Shown in pieces: positions 12,101 to 21,645 of a DNA stretch of 64,000 bases. This stretch comes from Amborella trichopoda (taxonomy: Eukaryota; Streptophyta; Magnoliopsida; Amborellales; Amborellaceae): assembly GCF_000471905.2 (NCBI RefSeq), contig NW_006494931.1, positions 6,371,365-6,435,364 on the forward strand, in the 5' to 3' direction. Made by a program: the position numbers and the translations under genes. Under the pieces are notes generated by a model that was given only the letters and a program-made list of their open reading frames with translations, was not told the origin of the DNA and searched no databases. How positions within the stretch are numbered: the first letter of the stretch is position 1; every line of letters starts with the position of its first letter.

Positions 12101-15100
12101 TCGTCACCTTTGTCCTCATTATAGCAAAGAATATTCACCCTGGAACTCTACTCTGCTATACTTGCCTCCCTTGCCACCCGTTTCCTTTTTTCTCCTCACT
12201 TGGAACTTCCTTGCATGGGGAAACACCTCCCACATTGCCGGCAAGGTGTTTCTTAAATCTATTGATCCCCATGTTTTTGTATCTTTATTACAAAATGCTG
12301 CAGCCGACCCCAGTTAGTTGGGAAAAGGCGTTGACAAGGATGATTACAAAATGCAGTATTCTTATCAATTTCAACTGGGCAAAAGGTAACCATATATCCA
12401 TCCTGAATCCCCCCTACCATTAGGACCTGTAGAATACCTTTTGAAAGACAGAAAATACGAAGATATTTTACCAGCCTTTGATGCCTGATCTTCTATCCTT
12501 GATGTTTTGGATGTATACCAGAGGCTCAAGATCACCCAAAATATTGTTTTAGATCCTCTCTTTACTGTTCACAGTCAATCCAATAAAAAAAAAAAAGTGA
12601 AGTTTGGGATGATTTGTCGAACTTTTAAAATTTTTCAATCTCTCATGAATTTCACAAATCCAAGCTTTTTGAGTTTTATGCTGGACAAAAAGTCTCAAAC
12701 AAACTTAAGGGGGGTTAGAAAACCAATCTTCCTTTACTCTTTTGTTTCTATTCTTGTGCATATGTTTTTTTTTCCCTCTTATCTCTTTTCCTCACATGAA
12801 TAAAACCAGATTCCTAAGTCATACTCTGAAACATTAGTTCTACTTCCGAAGAATTTTTTCTTTCTACCTCATAAGTTAGTGTCCATCATCACAATGGTTA
12901 AAAATCTGATGGGTTGTGATTCCTACTAAATGGTAAGGCAATTGCAGGATTAGGCAATATCTAAGAAGTATGATTGTAAAAGTTCTATGTTTTTGAACGT
13001 ATGTGATAGGAATTACTTTTTAAAAGAACTATGTTATCAAGTTTCTAGAAATGGAGCAATGTTTATGCAACATTCTCCCGCTCACTAGGAAGTGTTCCAT
13101 GGTAAAGTGAATAGGTTTAGTCAGGGGACCTAAACCCTGAAAGGCAATAATAATTATGTCAGACACATCCCATGTCTCTGTAAAAAAAGGGCTTAAAAGT
13201 TGACTTATGGAATAAACTTGTTCAGATGTTTTGTTTTAGGACCACGATTGAAGTGTCCGGGTGGTCCTGACTGTTAAAGCTTGATCAGAATTTAACCAGT
13301 AAATTATCACAAAAAAGTCCGCTAGAAATGCTTAGGACATGGCTAGACCACTCTACAAAACTAGTCTTGGCTTGATGACTTTCTCCACAGTTGCTTCTGT
13401 GGTGAGTTTCCCATATATTAGATAGGAAGTTTCATTTTTTGTCTGGTTTAGTGAATACCATTTGAAATCATCTAAAGATATAGAAGAGATGCTCCTCGGA
13501 GGGCCTGTCACACCCGTACAGAAAAACTACTACAGGCTAGCCAAAAATTTACAAAAAGGATGGCCAGGTTATCTCAATGAGTCAAGTGATGTGGGCAAAA
13601 TCCAGTTGTATCTGCTTCTATTATATGGCTCCCCAGGAAACTTGGGTCTTGAACTTTAATCTCTTTCACTCATAACCTGTTGGCTAAGTTTACAACAACC
13701 ATGTTCCCGTGCTGAAAAATCTCAGGGGCTTCCTGAATCCAGACTCCCCATGTACTGAAACTCCCTATTAAAGAATTCCTTGATGAAGCACCTAGTTCTG
13801 CAAAATCCTAACTAAGATAGGCATTCATAATCTTACCTGACCTTTATGGTCCATATCTTGTTGCTTCTTGACTAAACTAGGCACCTACAAGATGAGGTAC
13901 CATGGTGTATGATGGTCATGGACAATATAGTATTGATCAATGAGCCCGAAGCAGTGTCAACACAAAGGTAGAACTTTGGATGGATGCTTTAGAATCTAAA
14001 GGTTTTAAAATTAGCCGGATTAAGACAAAGTATGTAGAATGCTAGCTTAGTATAATAAGAGTAGAGATGAGGAAATAGTTAAAATTGATAGCCAGAAAAT
14101 ACCAAAAAGAGCGCATTTTTAATATCTTGGTTCGATAATTCAGGAAAATAGAGAGATTGAGGAAGATGTCGCATACAAAATTAGTGCTGGGTGAGTGAAA
14201 TGGAGATGTGCAACCGGAGTTTTATGTGATCGCTGCATATTGATGAAGTTGAAGGGAAGCCTCTATAGGACAAGTGTGCTTTATGGGGCGGAATGCTGGA
14301 CGGTCAAGAAACAACATACCCATAGGATGAGTGTTGTTGACATGACGATGTTGAGATGGATGAGTGGCAAGACAAGTAGGGATCGAATTCGAAATGAATA
14401 CATTCAGGAGAACTCGGGTGTGGCTCCAATTGGTGATAAGATGAGAGAAAGTACATTTAGGTGGGCTGGCCATGTGCAGCATAGACCTAGTACAACACTT
14501 GTTAGGAGGTACGAATTGGTTCAAGTGGAAGGCTTAAAAATGGTAAGGGACATGGTTGGAAGTTGTGAGAAAAGATATGGGGATTTATGGCCACATACCC
14601 TTTAGATAGAGTAGAATGGTAGATCAGGATTCGTGTAGCTGACCCCCAAAAGTTGGAAAAAGGCTCTGATGACGATGATGATGATGATCTTGTTGCGTCT
14701 TGAGGAGGATTACTATGTAAATTGTTCTCATTTCATTTCTAAGTTTTGACTTCTTGAATCTGAATTATAATACCAGAATGTGCCTCTGCCCTGTTTTGGC
14801 ATGGTTTTGTATGGACCATATCTAAAGCGTTGGATGCATTTCAGGCATTTTATGTCTTCAGTTTTTCTGGTTCCTTCTAAAACCTGTATGTTCTTGTAGT
14901 AATTTGGAAGTTTCATAGATCATATCTATCCGATTCTTTTGACAATCTATTAATGGACAAAGCTATGAAGTTTATTATAAGATTTTTTCTATGTTTCTTT
15001 CTATTTGTGTTGGTGAACTCCTCTGAGATATTCCCTTGCAAAAAAAAATTGGTAGTCTATATTTGTATTAAAAAATCATTTGAGACACTCCACTGATGGT

Positions 15101-15176
15101 GCATTCCTCCATATGCTTGCAGATTGACAGATGGAATGAGCAAAGAGAAAATGGAGCATTTCCGGGACCTCTTTGA
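130..15176 (+). CDS. COX6B: cytochrome c oxidase subunit 6b-1 (five coding exons)
   Basis: This gene encodes the intermembrane-space subunit VIb of mitochondrial complex IV, which helps hold the oxidase dimer together. Coding exons are 130-171, 2137-2349, 2477-2559, 2719-2800 and 15123-15176; all introns are GT-AG and the phases join to a 157-aa protein. Residues 1-85 are an acidic, Glu/Gln-rich extension typical of the long plant isoform. The conserved core starts at I86 ([19 protein letters not shown]). It carries the twin-cysteine motif: C104 and C114 (CX9C), C125 and C136 (CX10C), the pair oxidised for import by the MIA pathway. The C-terminus reads [16 protein letters not shown], the family ending. 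The Arabidopsis long form is somewhat longer (about 190 aa), the difference lying in the acidic extension. Intron 4 is about 12.3 kb and full of transposons, yet both splice sites look good, so I judge the gene functional. Confidence 0.95.
172..2136 (+). other. COX6B intron 1
   Basis: This intron of about 2 kb separates the short first exon from the exon for the acidic region. It is AT-rich with T-runs and the usual plant intron look. I see no gene, RNA or mobile element in it; the short open frames near 545-800 and 1676-1882 have no recognisable similarity. Confidence 0.6.
2801..5536 (+). other. COX6B intron 4, 5' part, unassigned
   Basis: This is the donor side of the very long intron 4. 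From about 2801 to 3800 it is ordinary AT-rich intron. Between about 3830 and 5240 the base composition changes to purine-rich, coding-like sequence on the plus strand, with short open stretches (for example 4168-4251) but no frame that stays open and no motif I can name. It may be a fragment of a transposon ORF or a decayed gene piece. From 5280 the sequence turns AT-rich again up to the hAT relic. Confidence 0.4.
6517..6534. repeat. target site duplication, LINE 3' side
   Basis: The 18-bp sequence ctctctataatctccttt is identical to 11038-11055. It marks the 3' (poly-A) junction of the LINE insertion. Confidence 0.93.
6535..11037 (-). mobile_element. 5'-truncated L1-type LINE with 18-bp target site duplication
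   Basis: The element is flanked by a perfect 18-bp direct repeat (6517-6534 and 11038-11055), which fixes its ends at 4503 bp. Read on the minus strand it starts in the last part of ORF1 (10890-11037), so it is 5' truncated, continues with ORF2 from 10831, and ends in a short A-rich tail at 6535-6545. The insertion splits the hAT transposase relic, whose reading continues on both sides of the duplication. The plant L1 layout is complete from endonuclease to RNase H. Because the duplication is still perfect while ORF2 has many lesions, the element is intermediate in age, and it is younger than the hAT. Confidence 0.95.
6790..10831 (-). pseudogene. L1 ORF2 polyprotein (endonuclease, RT, zinc finger, RNase H), broken
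   Basis: ORF2 begins [19 protein letters not shown] at 10831, the N-terminal motif of the APE-type endonuclease; AITETKS follows. GGDFNITR and SDHCPI, endonuclease motifs, are at about 10150-10420. The reverse transcriptase runs from about 9500 to 8300: [17 protein letters not shown] near 9300, [14 protein letters not shown] near 8930, and the catalytic YVDD read from about 8840 to 8810. The thumb is at 8318-8710. A zf-RVT zinc finger follows at 7297-7665 ([18 protein letters not shown]). The plant-type C-terminal RNase H region is at 6790-7136 ([20 protein letters not shown]). Full length would be about 1350 codons, but the domains sit in different frames with stops between them, so it is dead. 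Confidence 0.93.
11038..11055. repeat. target site duplication, LINE 5' side
   Basis: This is the second copy of the 18-bp repeat at 6517-6534, at the 5' junction of the LINE. The hAT reading frame enters it from 11141. Confidence 0.93.
12299..12342 (+). mobile_element. 44-bp RTE LINE 3' tail insertion with 12-bp target duplication
   Basis: The 12-bp direct repeat attacaaaatgc occurs at 12287-12298 and 12343-12354. The 44 bases between them (containing gccgaccccagttagttggg) match the 3' end of plant RTE-type LINEs, and resemble the tail of the RTE relic at 14635-14690 in this same intron. This is a very short, strongly 5'-truncated insertion into the BED-finger end of the hAT relic. Confidence 0.75.
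12441..13887 (+). other. COX6B intron 4, middle part
   Basis: This stretch lies between the hAT relic and the RTE relic. It is AT-rich. I see no coding sequence, RNA gene or recognisable repeat in it. Confidence 0.5.
13888..14692 (+). mobile_element. decayed RTE-type LINE (RT C-terminus and 3' tail)
   Basis: The plus strand reads [19 protein letters not shown] at 13888, which corresponds to the RTE reverse-transcriptase catalytic block (usual form IPWCMLFADDIVL). [16 protein letters not shown] follows, and then the typical C-terminal part in one open frame 14195-14605 ([50 protein letters not shown]). The 3' end has the RTE tail signature and a GAT microsatellite at about 14670-14690. The catalytic FADD has become VMDN, and stops and frame changes occur before 14195. 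Only the 3' fifth or so of an RTE ORF is present. Confidence 0.9.
14693..15122 (+). other. COX6B intron 4, acceptor side
   Basis: This is ordinary AT-rich intron ending with the acceptor ttgcag at 15117-15122. Nothing else is seen. Confidence 0.6.
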
Positions 15177-15302
15177 GGCATTTGTCATGATGCCATGGGG
15201 TGCAATATTTTCCTCTTAGATTATTCAGAAACTGAGAGAGGACAAATTTGTTCAGACAGCGGATAATGTGGGACCCTTCTCGTGAATAATTTGTTTAATA
15301 AA
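15177..15302 (+). terminator. COX6B 3' UTR with polyadenylation signal
   Basis: The sequence follows the COX6B stop codon. A canonical AATAAA is at 15297-15302, about 120 bases after the stop, a normal plant distance. The cleavage site is not determinable by eye. Confidence 0.5.
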
Positions 15303-17260
15303 AATTTTGGCTGTTGTTGCTGCCTTGTTACTTCTTTGGCCCCATTGCTAAATGATATAGAGTTTTGGGGATTGTATTGCTGCAGTGTTATGGCAGCTGC
15401 TATTTTCTCTCGTCTGAAGTTGCTATTTTTATCATGGCTTTTTTTCGTTTATTGGAGCATGGGCCCATAATAAGATTAACATTGATCTTACATGAGAACT
15501 TCGCTTATTGGGTCGTGCTTGTTGAAATTGATATTCTGCATGAGTATCTTAGTGCAGTCTTACATGTCGATTCATGCTTTAAACTTCTGATGCCAAATCT
15601 ACTTTGGTTTGTTATGTACTTCTTTTGTTTTCTATATGATCTGAGTAGCTCCATGCAACAGCAATCAGATACACGCTTTAGATTCTGAATCCAGACATGG
15701 CTGGTGTTTATCGTGCTGCATTTGTTTTCTATTCAGTTTAAATTATTTTTTGATTTATTTCTGCTATTTCAGATGAGGGATATTAATTGTGTTTTGATAT
15801 GGTATTTTCTAGTCCTCAAGTTTAGTCAACTTCCCATTCAACCTCATATTTTTATACATTGGTCTGTATTTCTGGTCTTGTTGATTTGTTTATTTTTAAT
15901 ATTGCTGCTTCTAACTTTCTGCTTTATGTAATTTCAAAGCATTGAGCACCACATCTTTTGTTTGGCTACTGTATCTTCCAAATGAACATGTGTTGGTTCT
16001 CGACGAACTCGAATGTACGAACTCGAATGTGCAACTTTTAACTTGAATGCCTTGCGATATTTGTAATGATCTCCATTTCATAATAGATGGCATCTCCTCA
16101 GTCCAATCTTGGGTTATTATGCCCTTTCTTCTAATGGAATTTCTGTGGCAATTTACGTGTGGGAATGGTGGCCTGGCTCTTGAAAAATGTGATGTCCCTA
16201 GTTATATATTCTTGAACTAAAATGGTTCCAAGAGGAAACCCTGGACCGACAGTGTGGGTGGTCTACCTAGAGATGAAATTGGTAATGCCATATTATCATT
16301 CTCCGGACCATGTCAAATTTGTAGTGCACATGAGGCAGCTATAAACCCTGGTGTCCAATGTCTTTTTTCGTCTCGTAACTAAATCATCATGAGGGAGACT
16401 GCTAATGTAATCCAATGGAGTAGTACAGCACAGAAAGAAAGTTCCCTGGAATCGATCAAAATTTATCTGAAGATGGAGTTTACTTGTTAGGGTGAAACCC
16501 TCTGGGAGTTTCTTGCAGAGAAACTAAGTCGGGGATCAAACATAAATTTATCTTAGAAATTAGAATATTGCAAGGGAAAGGTGACAAAGAAGTAATGTAG
16601 TAAAAATCTTTTGGATATGGGCACACTTGAATCCAAAATGTGACATATGTTGATTTTTTTCCCAATTTGTTTCTGTATGTTGTTACCAGCAAAATGTCCT
16701 TGAGGATATATAGCAGGTTTGGTCACTTCATTTTGCCGCTGTTTTTAATTCAAATTTGTCTATCCATGTCTTTTGTCTTGTCTAGCTACAGAGTAGGAGA
16801 TGGGGAATTAGATCACCCAGTCTATCAAGGAACTATTGTATTCAATATCTATCTTTAAATTTTTGTGAAGATTTTTGGGTTCCATTGAGAGAGAGAGAGA
16901 GACTTTTTCACCCTGGTTAATTGTATATTATAGTTTCAAAACTAAACACAGCATACAAATGGTCAATTATTTCTTTTTTCTTTGAAAAAATGGTCAATTG
17001 TATTTGTGTACATTTTGCCATGGAGGGAAATGGTCAGATTGTAATTGAGTGCATTCTGTTCTTTCTTTCAAAAGTCGGCTGGGTTTGATTTTTTGAACTG
17101 CCTTTTAGATGAGTTCAGAGGGGTGGGACTCGAACATCTCGTGTAGTAACAAAGTAACCAATCGATCCCATCCTCGACTTCCACATTTCCAAATGGGTAA
17201 TTCATCTTGCTTTTTATCCAACCCTAAACATTCCTCACGCAAACCAGATGTGTGTTACCC
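15303..17260. other. intergenic, no feature seen
   Basis: This T-rich intergenic region lies downstream of COX6B. It holds a short (GA)n run at about 16886-16902. The open frames at 15365-15688 and 15704-15931 are T-rich and hydrophobic without any recognisable domain; I regard them as chance. Confidence 0.5.
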
Positions 17261-17299
17261 ATTGCTAAGAACAGGCCCTTGCTATTTCCTTTCTTGCTA

Positions 17300-18091
17300 G
17301 AAACTTTCCAGTACTTGCCATGCATATATAATTCTTGGGGGCATCCCAAAGGACTGCAACATTTTCATCATTCATGCACAAAACCTGCTCCAGCTTGCTC
17401 TCCCCCTCAAGCCCACACCCCTCATCTCGTCTCTCACTTTGGCCACCTCCTCCCATTGCCCCACTCCTCCATACATTGAAAGTGCAGCCAGATATGTAGC
17501 AGCATCCTCGGGTTTCAACTCCTTGAGCCTCTTCATAGCCGTCTCACCCACCTCCAAATCCCCACTCTCCTTACAAGCCCCCAATAACACCCCCCAAACC
17601 ACTGACTCCCCACCAATGCCTGCATCTTCTATCACCTGGACTGCCTCCTTTCCACGACCCAACCTGCCCAACAAACCCACAATGCATGCATAATGCTCGG
17701 CTCCTGGCTTTGTCAAAGGATCACTTTTCATCATCTCCAAATACATAAATCCCTCATCTACTAAACAAGCCCTATTGCACGCTGTCATAATACCCAAATA
17801 TGTACACGATCAGGCTTTTGTCCCTTGCTCAGCATAGAATGAAAGACCGCTAAGGCCCTGTGCTCTTGGCAATTCTCAGCAAGCCCCATAATCAAGGACG
17901 ACCAGGAAAACCCCGTCTTTGAGTGAAATCCCATTGAAAACTGCCTCTGCTTCATTGATTTCGCCGCACTTAGCAAACATGGTCAAAACAGAGTTGCTCA
18001 CCAACGTGTGGGCCTGAAACCCAGATTTAATGACCTGCGCATGGATAGCGCTGCCTAGAGGGAGAGTGGGTATAGCAGCGCATGTGCTCAT
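17300..18091 (-). pseudogene. pentatricopeptide repeat (PPR) gene fragment
   Basis: The minus strand encodes the C-terminal part of a PLS-type PPR protein, a family of organellar RNA-binding proteins. Visible pieces are GSAIHAQVIKSGFQAHTLVS and MFAKCGEINEAEAVFNGI (18091-17876), SWSSLIMGLAENCQEHRALA (17976-17785), and GAEHYACIVGLLGRLGRGKE with VVWGVLLGACKESGDLEVGE (17797-17372). The three pieces lie in different frames, so there are at least two frameshifts, and the gene has no start: it stops abruptly at 18092 where a hAT-like end begins. It is a truncated, non-functional fragment. The upstream part of the gene is not in the window. Confidence 0.88.
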
Positions 18092-18784
18092 GACTGTTTA
18101 AAAAACGGATCGGTGACCAGGATCGGGCTTCCAAAAAACAGATCTGGATCGGCGAATCGGCGATCCGGATCAGGAATCGGGTGAATCGGTCAAAATAAAG
18201 TTTAAAAAAAATCCGAAAAAATTATTAAAATTCATTATAAATATTGTTTTTTAGGAATTCAATAAGAAATGAGGGTACTCCATTAAAAATTTTCATGTTT
18301 TTGAATGAATATGCGAATATTGATATGTTCTTTCCCTGCATGAACCGCCATTCAGCATTTTATTTACATCACACAAAAGGATAAACATAGAATTATCATG
18401 GAATAAGTATATCAACATACATGGACTACAATAAAGCATAATATTAGTAACATATGATCTAAAAATAAAATGATAGACGACGTTATTGTTCTTCTTGGTC
18501 ACGTTGGTGCCATTGATTGAATTCGTTTAACAATTCATTGATTCGATCTAAAAACGAATCATCGATATTAGCAGGCATCTGACTATTTCCAAATCCCTGA
18601 GTGTTAATGTTTTGTTGTGTTCCCAATCTAAAATCCCCGAAGATTGTCCATCCTTCATGCTCACCTGCACTATCGTGCTCATCCCTACACTGTTGCTGTT
18701 GGGACTCGATATGTGAATAATATGGCTGGGATAGGGTGGCCTCATAATCATCATCTCTCTCATTTTCTCTTTGAATAATACGGA
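18092..18784. mobile_element. hAT-like element end abutting the PPR fragment
   Basis: From 18092 the sequence changes to gactgtttaaaaaacggatc followed by repeated gatcgg/ggatcgg motifs. The same kind of end occurs at 52012-52100 (gttttaaaaccggatcgat). This looks like the terminal region of a non-autonomous or decayed hAT-type element. Its other end is not found, since the assembly gap intervenes. Confidence 0.4.
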
Positions 18785-18809
18785 TTAAAAAAAAAAAACA
18801 AATTTTCAA
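18483..18809 (-). CDS. uncharacterised ORF, 108 aa
   Basis: An open frame of 108 codons encodes an acidic, Gln/Asp-rich and probably disordered protein with the stretches NERDDDYEATLSQPYYSHIE and DDSFLDRINELLNEFNQWH. I do not recognise a domain. Its position just inside the hAT-like end at 18092 suggests it could be the C-terminal tail of a transposase, but this is inference. The N-terminal part runs into the A-rich repeat, so the start codon is doubtful. Confidence 0.25.
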   Translation of the reverse strand: MKICFFFLIRIIQRENERDDDYEATLSQPYYSHIESQQQQCRDEHDSAGEHEGWTIFGDFRLGTQQNINTQGFGNSQMPANIDDSFLDRINELLNEFNQWHQRDQEEQ

Positions 18810-19297
18810 AAAAATCGATCATGGATTAAAAAAAAAAATCACAAATTTTCAAAAAATTCTATCATGGATTACAAAAAAAAATTCGATCATGGATTAAAAA
18901 AAAAAATCACAAATTTTCAAAAAATTCTATCATGGATTACAAAAAAAAATTCGATCATGGATTAAAAAAAATAAATCACAAATTTTCAAAAAATTCAATC
19001 ATGGATTACAAAAAATTCGATCATGGATTACATAAAATTCGATCATGGATTACATAAAATTCGATCATGGATTACAAAAAAAAACAAACAAACAAAAAAC
19101 AAAAAATTCAATCGCGGATTACAAAAAAAGAAAAAAACAATTCGATCATGGATTACAAAAAATTCGATCATGGATTACAAAAAACTCTATCATGGGTCAC
19201 AAAAAAAGCAAAAAACAAAATATTCGATCATGGATTTCAAAAAAAAAAACAAACATTTCGATCATGTAGTATTACAAAAAATTCTATCATGGGTTAC
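18785..19297 (+). repeat. A-rich minisatellite based on atcatggattac
   Basis: About 20 degenerate units contain the core tcgatcatggattac (or tctatcatggattac), separated by A-runs of variable length, unit length roughly 20-36 bp. The early part (to about 19000) has a longer unit that includes tcacaaattttcaaaaaatt, the later part a shorter one. The array runs directly into the assembly gap, so its true length is unknown. The open frames across it reflect the repeat and not a gene. Confidence 0.9.
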
Positions 19298-19628
19298 NNN
19301 NNNNNNNNNNNNNNNNNNNNNNNNNNNNNNNNNNNNNNNNNNNNNNNNNNNNNNNNNNNNNNNNNNNNNNNNNNNNNNNNNNNNNNNNNNNNNNNNNNNN
19401 NNNNNNNNNNNNNNNNNNNNNNNNNNNNNNNNNNNNNNNNNNNNNNNNNNNNNNNNNNNNNNNNNNNNNNNNNNNNNNNNNNNNNNNNNNNNNNNNNNNN
19501 NNNNNNNNNNNNNNNNNNNNNNNNNNNNNNNNNNNNNNNNNNNNNNNNNNNNNNNNNNNNNNNNNNNNNNNNNNNNNNNNNNNNNNNNNNNNNNNNNNNN
19601 NNNNNNNNNNNNNNNNNNNNNNNNNNNN
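19298..19628. other. assembly gap (N)
   Basis: A run of 331 N. The tandem repeat on its left side is the likely cause of the gap. Sequence on the right side is not a continuation of the repeat. Confidence 0.99.
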
Positions 19629-20012
19629 AACCGGACGATTCCCGTTTTTTCGCCAATTCGATCCGTCCATTGCGATTCTCGAGTCGAACCGGACGAGAGC
19701 ACTGGGTGCAACAGAAGAGCCGCCCCAAACTTTGTTTCTTCTCCTAATTTGTTGACGGACACACCTATACTATGCTCCCTAAGGAGCGTAATTTACTTCT
19801 ACTAACTTTCATTTCTTTTTAATTTAAAATTTTAGAAACCACTTGATGATTATTCAAAAGGATTTGAAATTTGAGTTTTTTAGCGCTTAGAACTTGCGTC
19901 TAAAAATTAGATAGTTTCTATTCAATTTGGACGGGGTATATACCGGAAAGGCTAAAAAATAAGTCATTATTACTTAGAAAGATGGATCCCTGTTTATTTT
20001 CAAGCCTATGCT
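19629..20012. other. sequence between gap and MULE
   Basis: The first 120 bases are GC-richer (cgattcccg, gtcgaaccggacgag) and could be the other end of the hAT-like material seen left of the gap. The rest is AT-rich. No gene is seen. Confidence 0.35.
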
Positions 20013-20066
20013 AGCTTGGTAACCCCGATGTTTTTTATTAGCTTGGTAACCCCGATGTTTTTTTCT
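20013..20066 (+). repeat. left terminal motif of the MULE, tandemly doubled
   Basis: Two copies, 27 bp apart, of gcttggtaaccccgatgttt. The inverse complement of this sequence is found at the right end, 27165-27192. Confidence 0.65.
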
Positions 20067-21645
20067 TTTTTTTGCGAAGTTGGGGTCCAGTCCTATTTTT
20101 TAACTTTGGATTGGCCCCAACATTTCTCATATTTTGTCAAGTTTGCCCATCAGACCAATCTTTAGACTTTAAAACACCCAATTTTCTATAAATTTCCTTC
20201 CTTTTCTCTCTCTCTAAATCTCTCTCCGTCTACCTTGCTTTGCCTCTGTAACTCCCCCCTCTCCCCTGGCCTCTCTCTCCCCATCGCCAAAGACATATGT
20301 ATCTCCATCACAAAGAAGAAGACGATTTTAGTTCTGATTTGTAAATCCCAACATCGTAACAATATTTAGTCTTAAAACCCCCAATTTTTTACTTCAATTC
20401 TGATTGGATTGCATTTCCCACCCTCTGAATCAAGTAAGCGTTGACTCCATTTTTTCCCACTTTCTCACTCTATCTATGACGGTTTTGGCATAAATTTTTT
20501 TTTTTTCCTTTATCATTTGTGGTTTTTTCAGTTTTTTGTTGCTGTGATACTAGGGTTTTGGTGTTTTCAAATGAAATTGTTTGATTTCATACTCTTAGTG
20601 ATGGGAGTAAACTGAAATGAATATTTAATCGAATGGATATTGAATGAAGGGTTTTTTCTTATTGTTTCATTCACTTTACCTTTCGATTTTTATTGATTAT
20701 TAGTAATGAATGGGATATGGTTTCAATGACTTTATTTTGTTTGTTTAGTTTGTCCTATTAATTTTGTTGTGAGTTGCCTTTGCTATCCCATAGAATGGGT
20801 TGATATCACAAAAAAAAAAAAAAAATCTGAAGATAAAAAAAAGATTTGTTTGCCTGATTCTTTTTTTTGTTTTTTTCATTGCATTTAGTTTTGTTAATTA
20901 AAGTGTTAATTATTTATATAATGAACATGAAGTTCAAGTGGGTTTGCTCCAATTTCATGGATTGTGATTTGAGGTTTCTATGAGTTAATGGCCTGATAAA
21001 ATTGTTATAGGTTTCTTATGGCACTACTACCATTGTATGAATATGTAAATGTAGGCATAAAGAACAACTATGTGACAGTGTGATCTCCACATGTTCTTTC
21101 TAATGTTTGATTGGTAGATATTTTCATATACTTATTGTATTCTAAGTCCATTTGGTCCATATCTCCTTTGAGGTTTATGATAAAAATGATAATTTGATGG
21201 GTTGAGGTAAGCACGGGAAAGTAGTTGGTTTTAAGGGTTAGAAGCCTTGCCCCTACCCATTCTTGTGTCCTTCAAACATATATATGTCCTATTTGTATAT
21301 AACATTCAAGGAAAAATAGTTGTGATTTATAACTTTGTATGCGGTTTGTATTTGTTGTAGTTTCGTGGCTGGTGTTTCTCATTGATGATATGCCCCACCT
21401 TAAAGCGATGAATTTTGATTGTTGGATATCCAAAATCATATGGTAAGTCTTGTTCTCTTATATAAGTTTTTGTTTGAAATTTAATTAGGCGATTGGCGAA
21501 ACAAAGATACAAAGTAAAAACCAGTGGCAATGAAGCTAATAATAGCGGAGAAATGATGATGACTTGTCTTATGTAGTTGGTTTATTCTAATGGTGATGGA
21601 TCTGTAGTATGGGTAAGAGGGATGCAATTCAAGTACCTGGAATAA
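20014..21645 (+). other. left arm of the MULE, leader-like
   Basis: After the terminal motif there is ctataaattt at about 20188 and a CT-rich stretch at 20200-20285 that looks like a plant promoter and 5' leader, then an AT-rich, T-run-rich stretch. The right arm has an equivalent CT-rich stretch in inverse orientation (26885-26990). No coding sequence is recognised before the PMD relic. Confidence 0.4.

Larger units (their letters stand above)
5537..12440 (-). mobile_element. degenerate hAT transposon (interrupted by an L1 LINE)
   Basis: On the minus strand, pieces of a hAT-superfamily transposase occur in the right order. The BED zinc-finger end lies near 12170-12280 ([11 protein letters not shown], then a Cys about 10 residues on). 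Near 11870-11930 there is an [10 protein letters not shown] piece. The catalytic/DUF659-like part is at 11193-11630, with [20 protein letters not shown] and [16 protein letters not shown]. The stretch 11056-11141 ([18 protein letters not shown]) continues after the LINE at about 6330-6516 ([16 protein letters not shown]). The C-terminal hAT dimerisation piece is at 5537-5797 ([20 protein letters not shown]). Frames shift several times, for instance inside the BED finger, and the middle between 5800 and 6300 is not recognisable. The terminal inverted repeats were not found. It is a dead copy within intron 4 of COX6B, antisense to the host gene. Confidence 0.85.

Noticed and set aside
12010-12423. 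Plus-strand open frame of 137 aa
   Set aside because: It is antisense to the BED-finger part of the hAT relic and spans the 44-bp RTE insertion; no domain of its own.
16886-16902. GA microsatellite as a regulatory GAGA site
   Set aside because: No gene nearby uses it as a promoter; simple repeats of this kind are common in this window.
19023-19805. Open frames of up to 260 aa on both strands around the gap
   Set aside because: They are produced by the minisatellite and by the N run translated as X; they are not genes.
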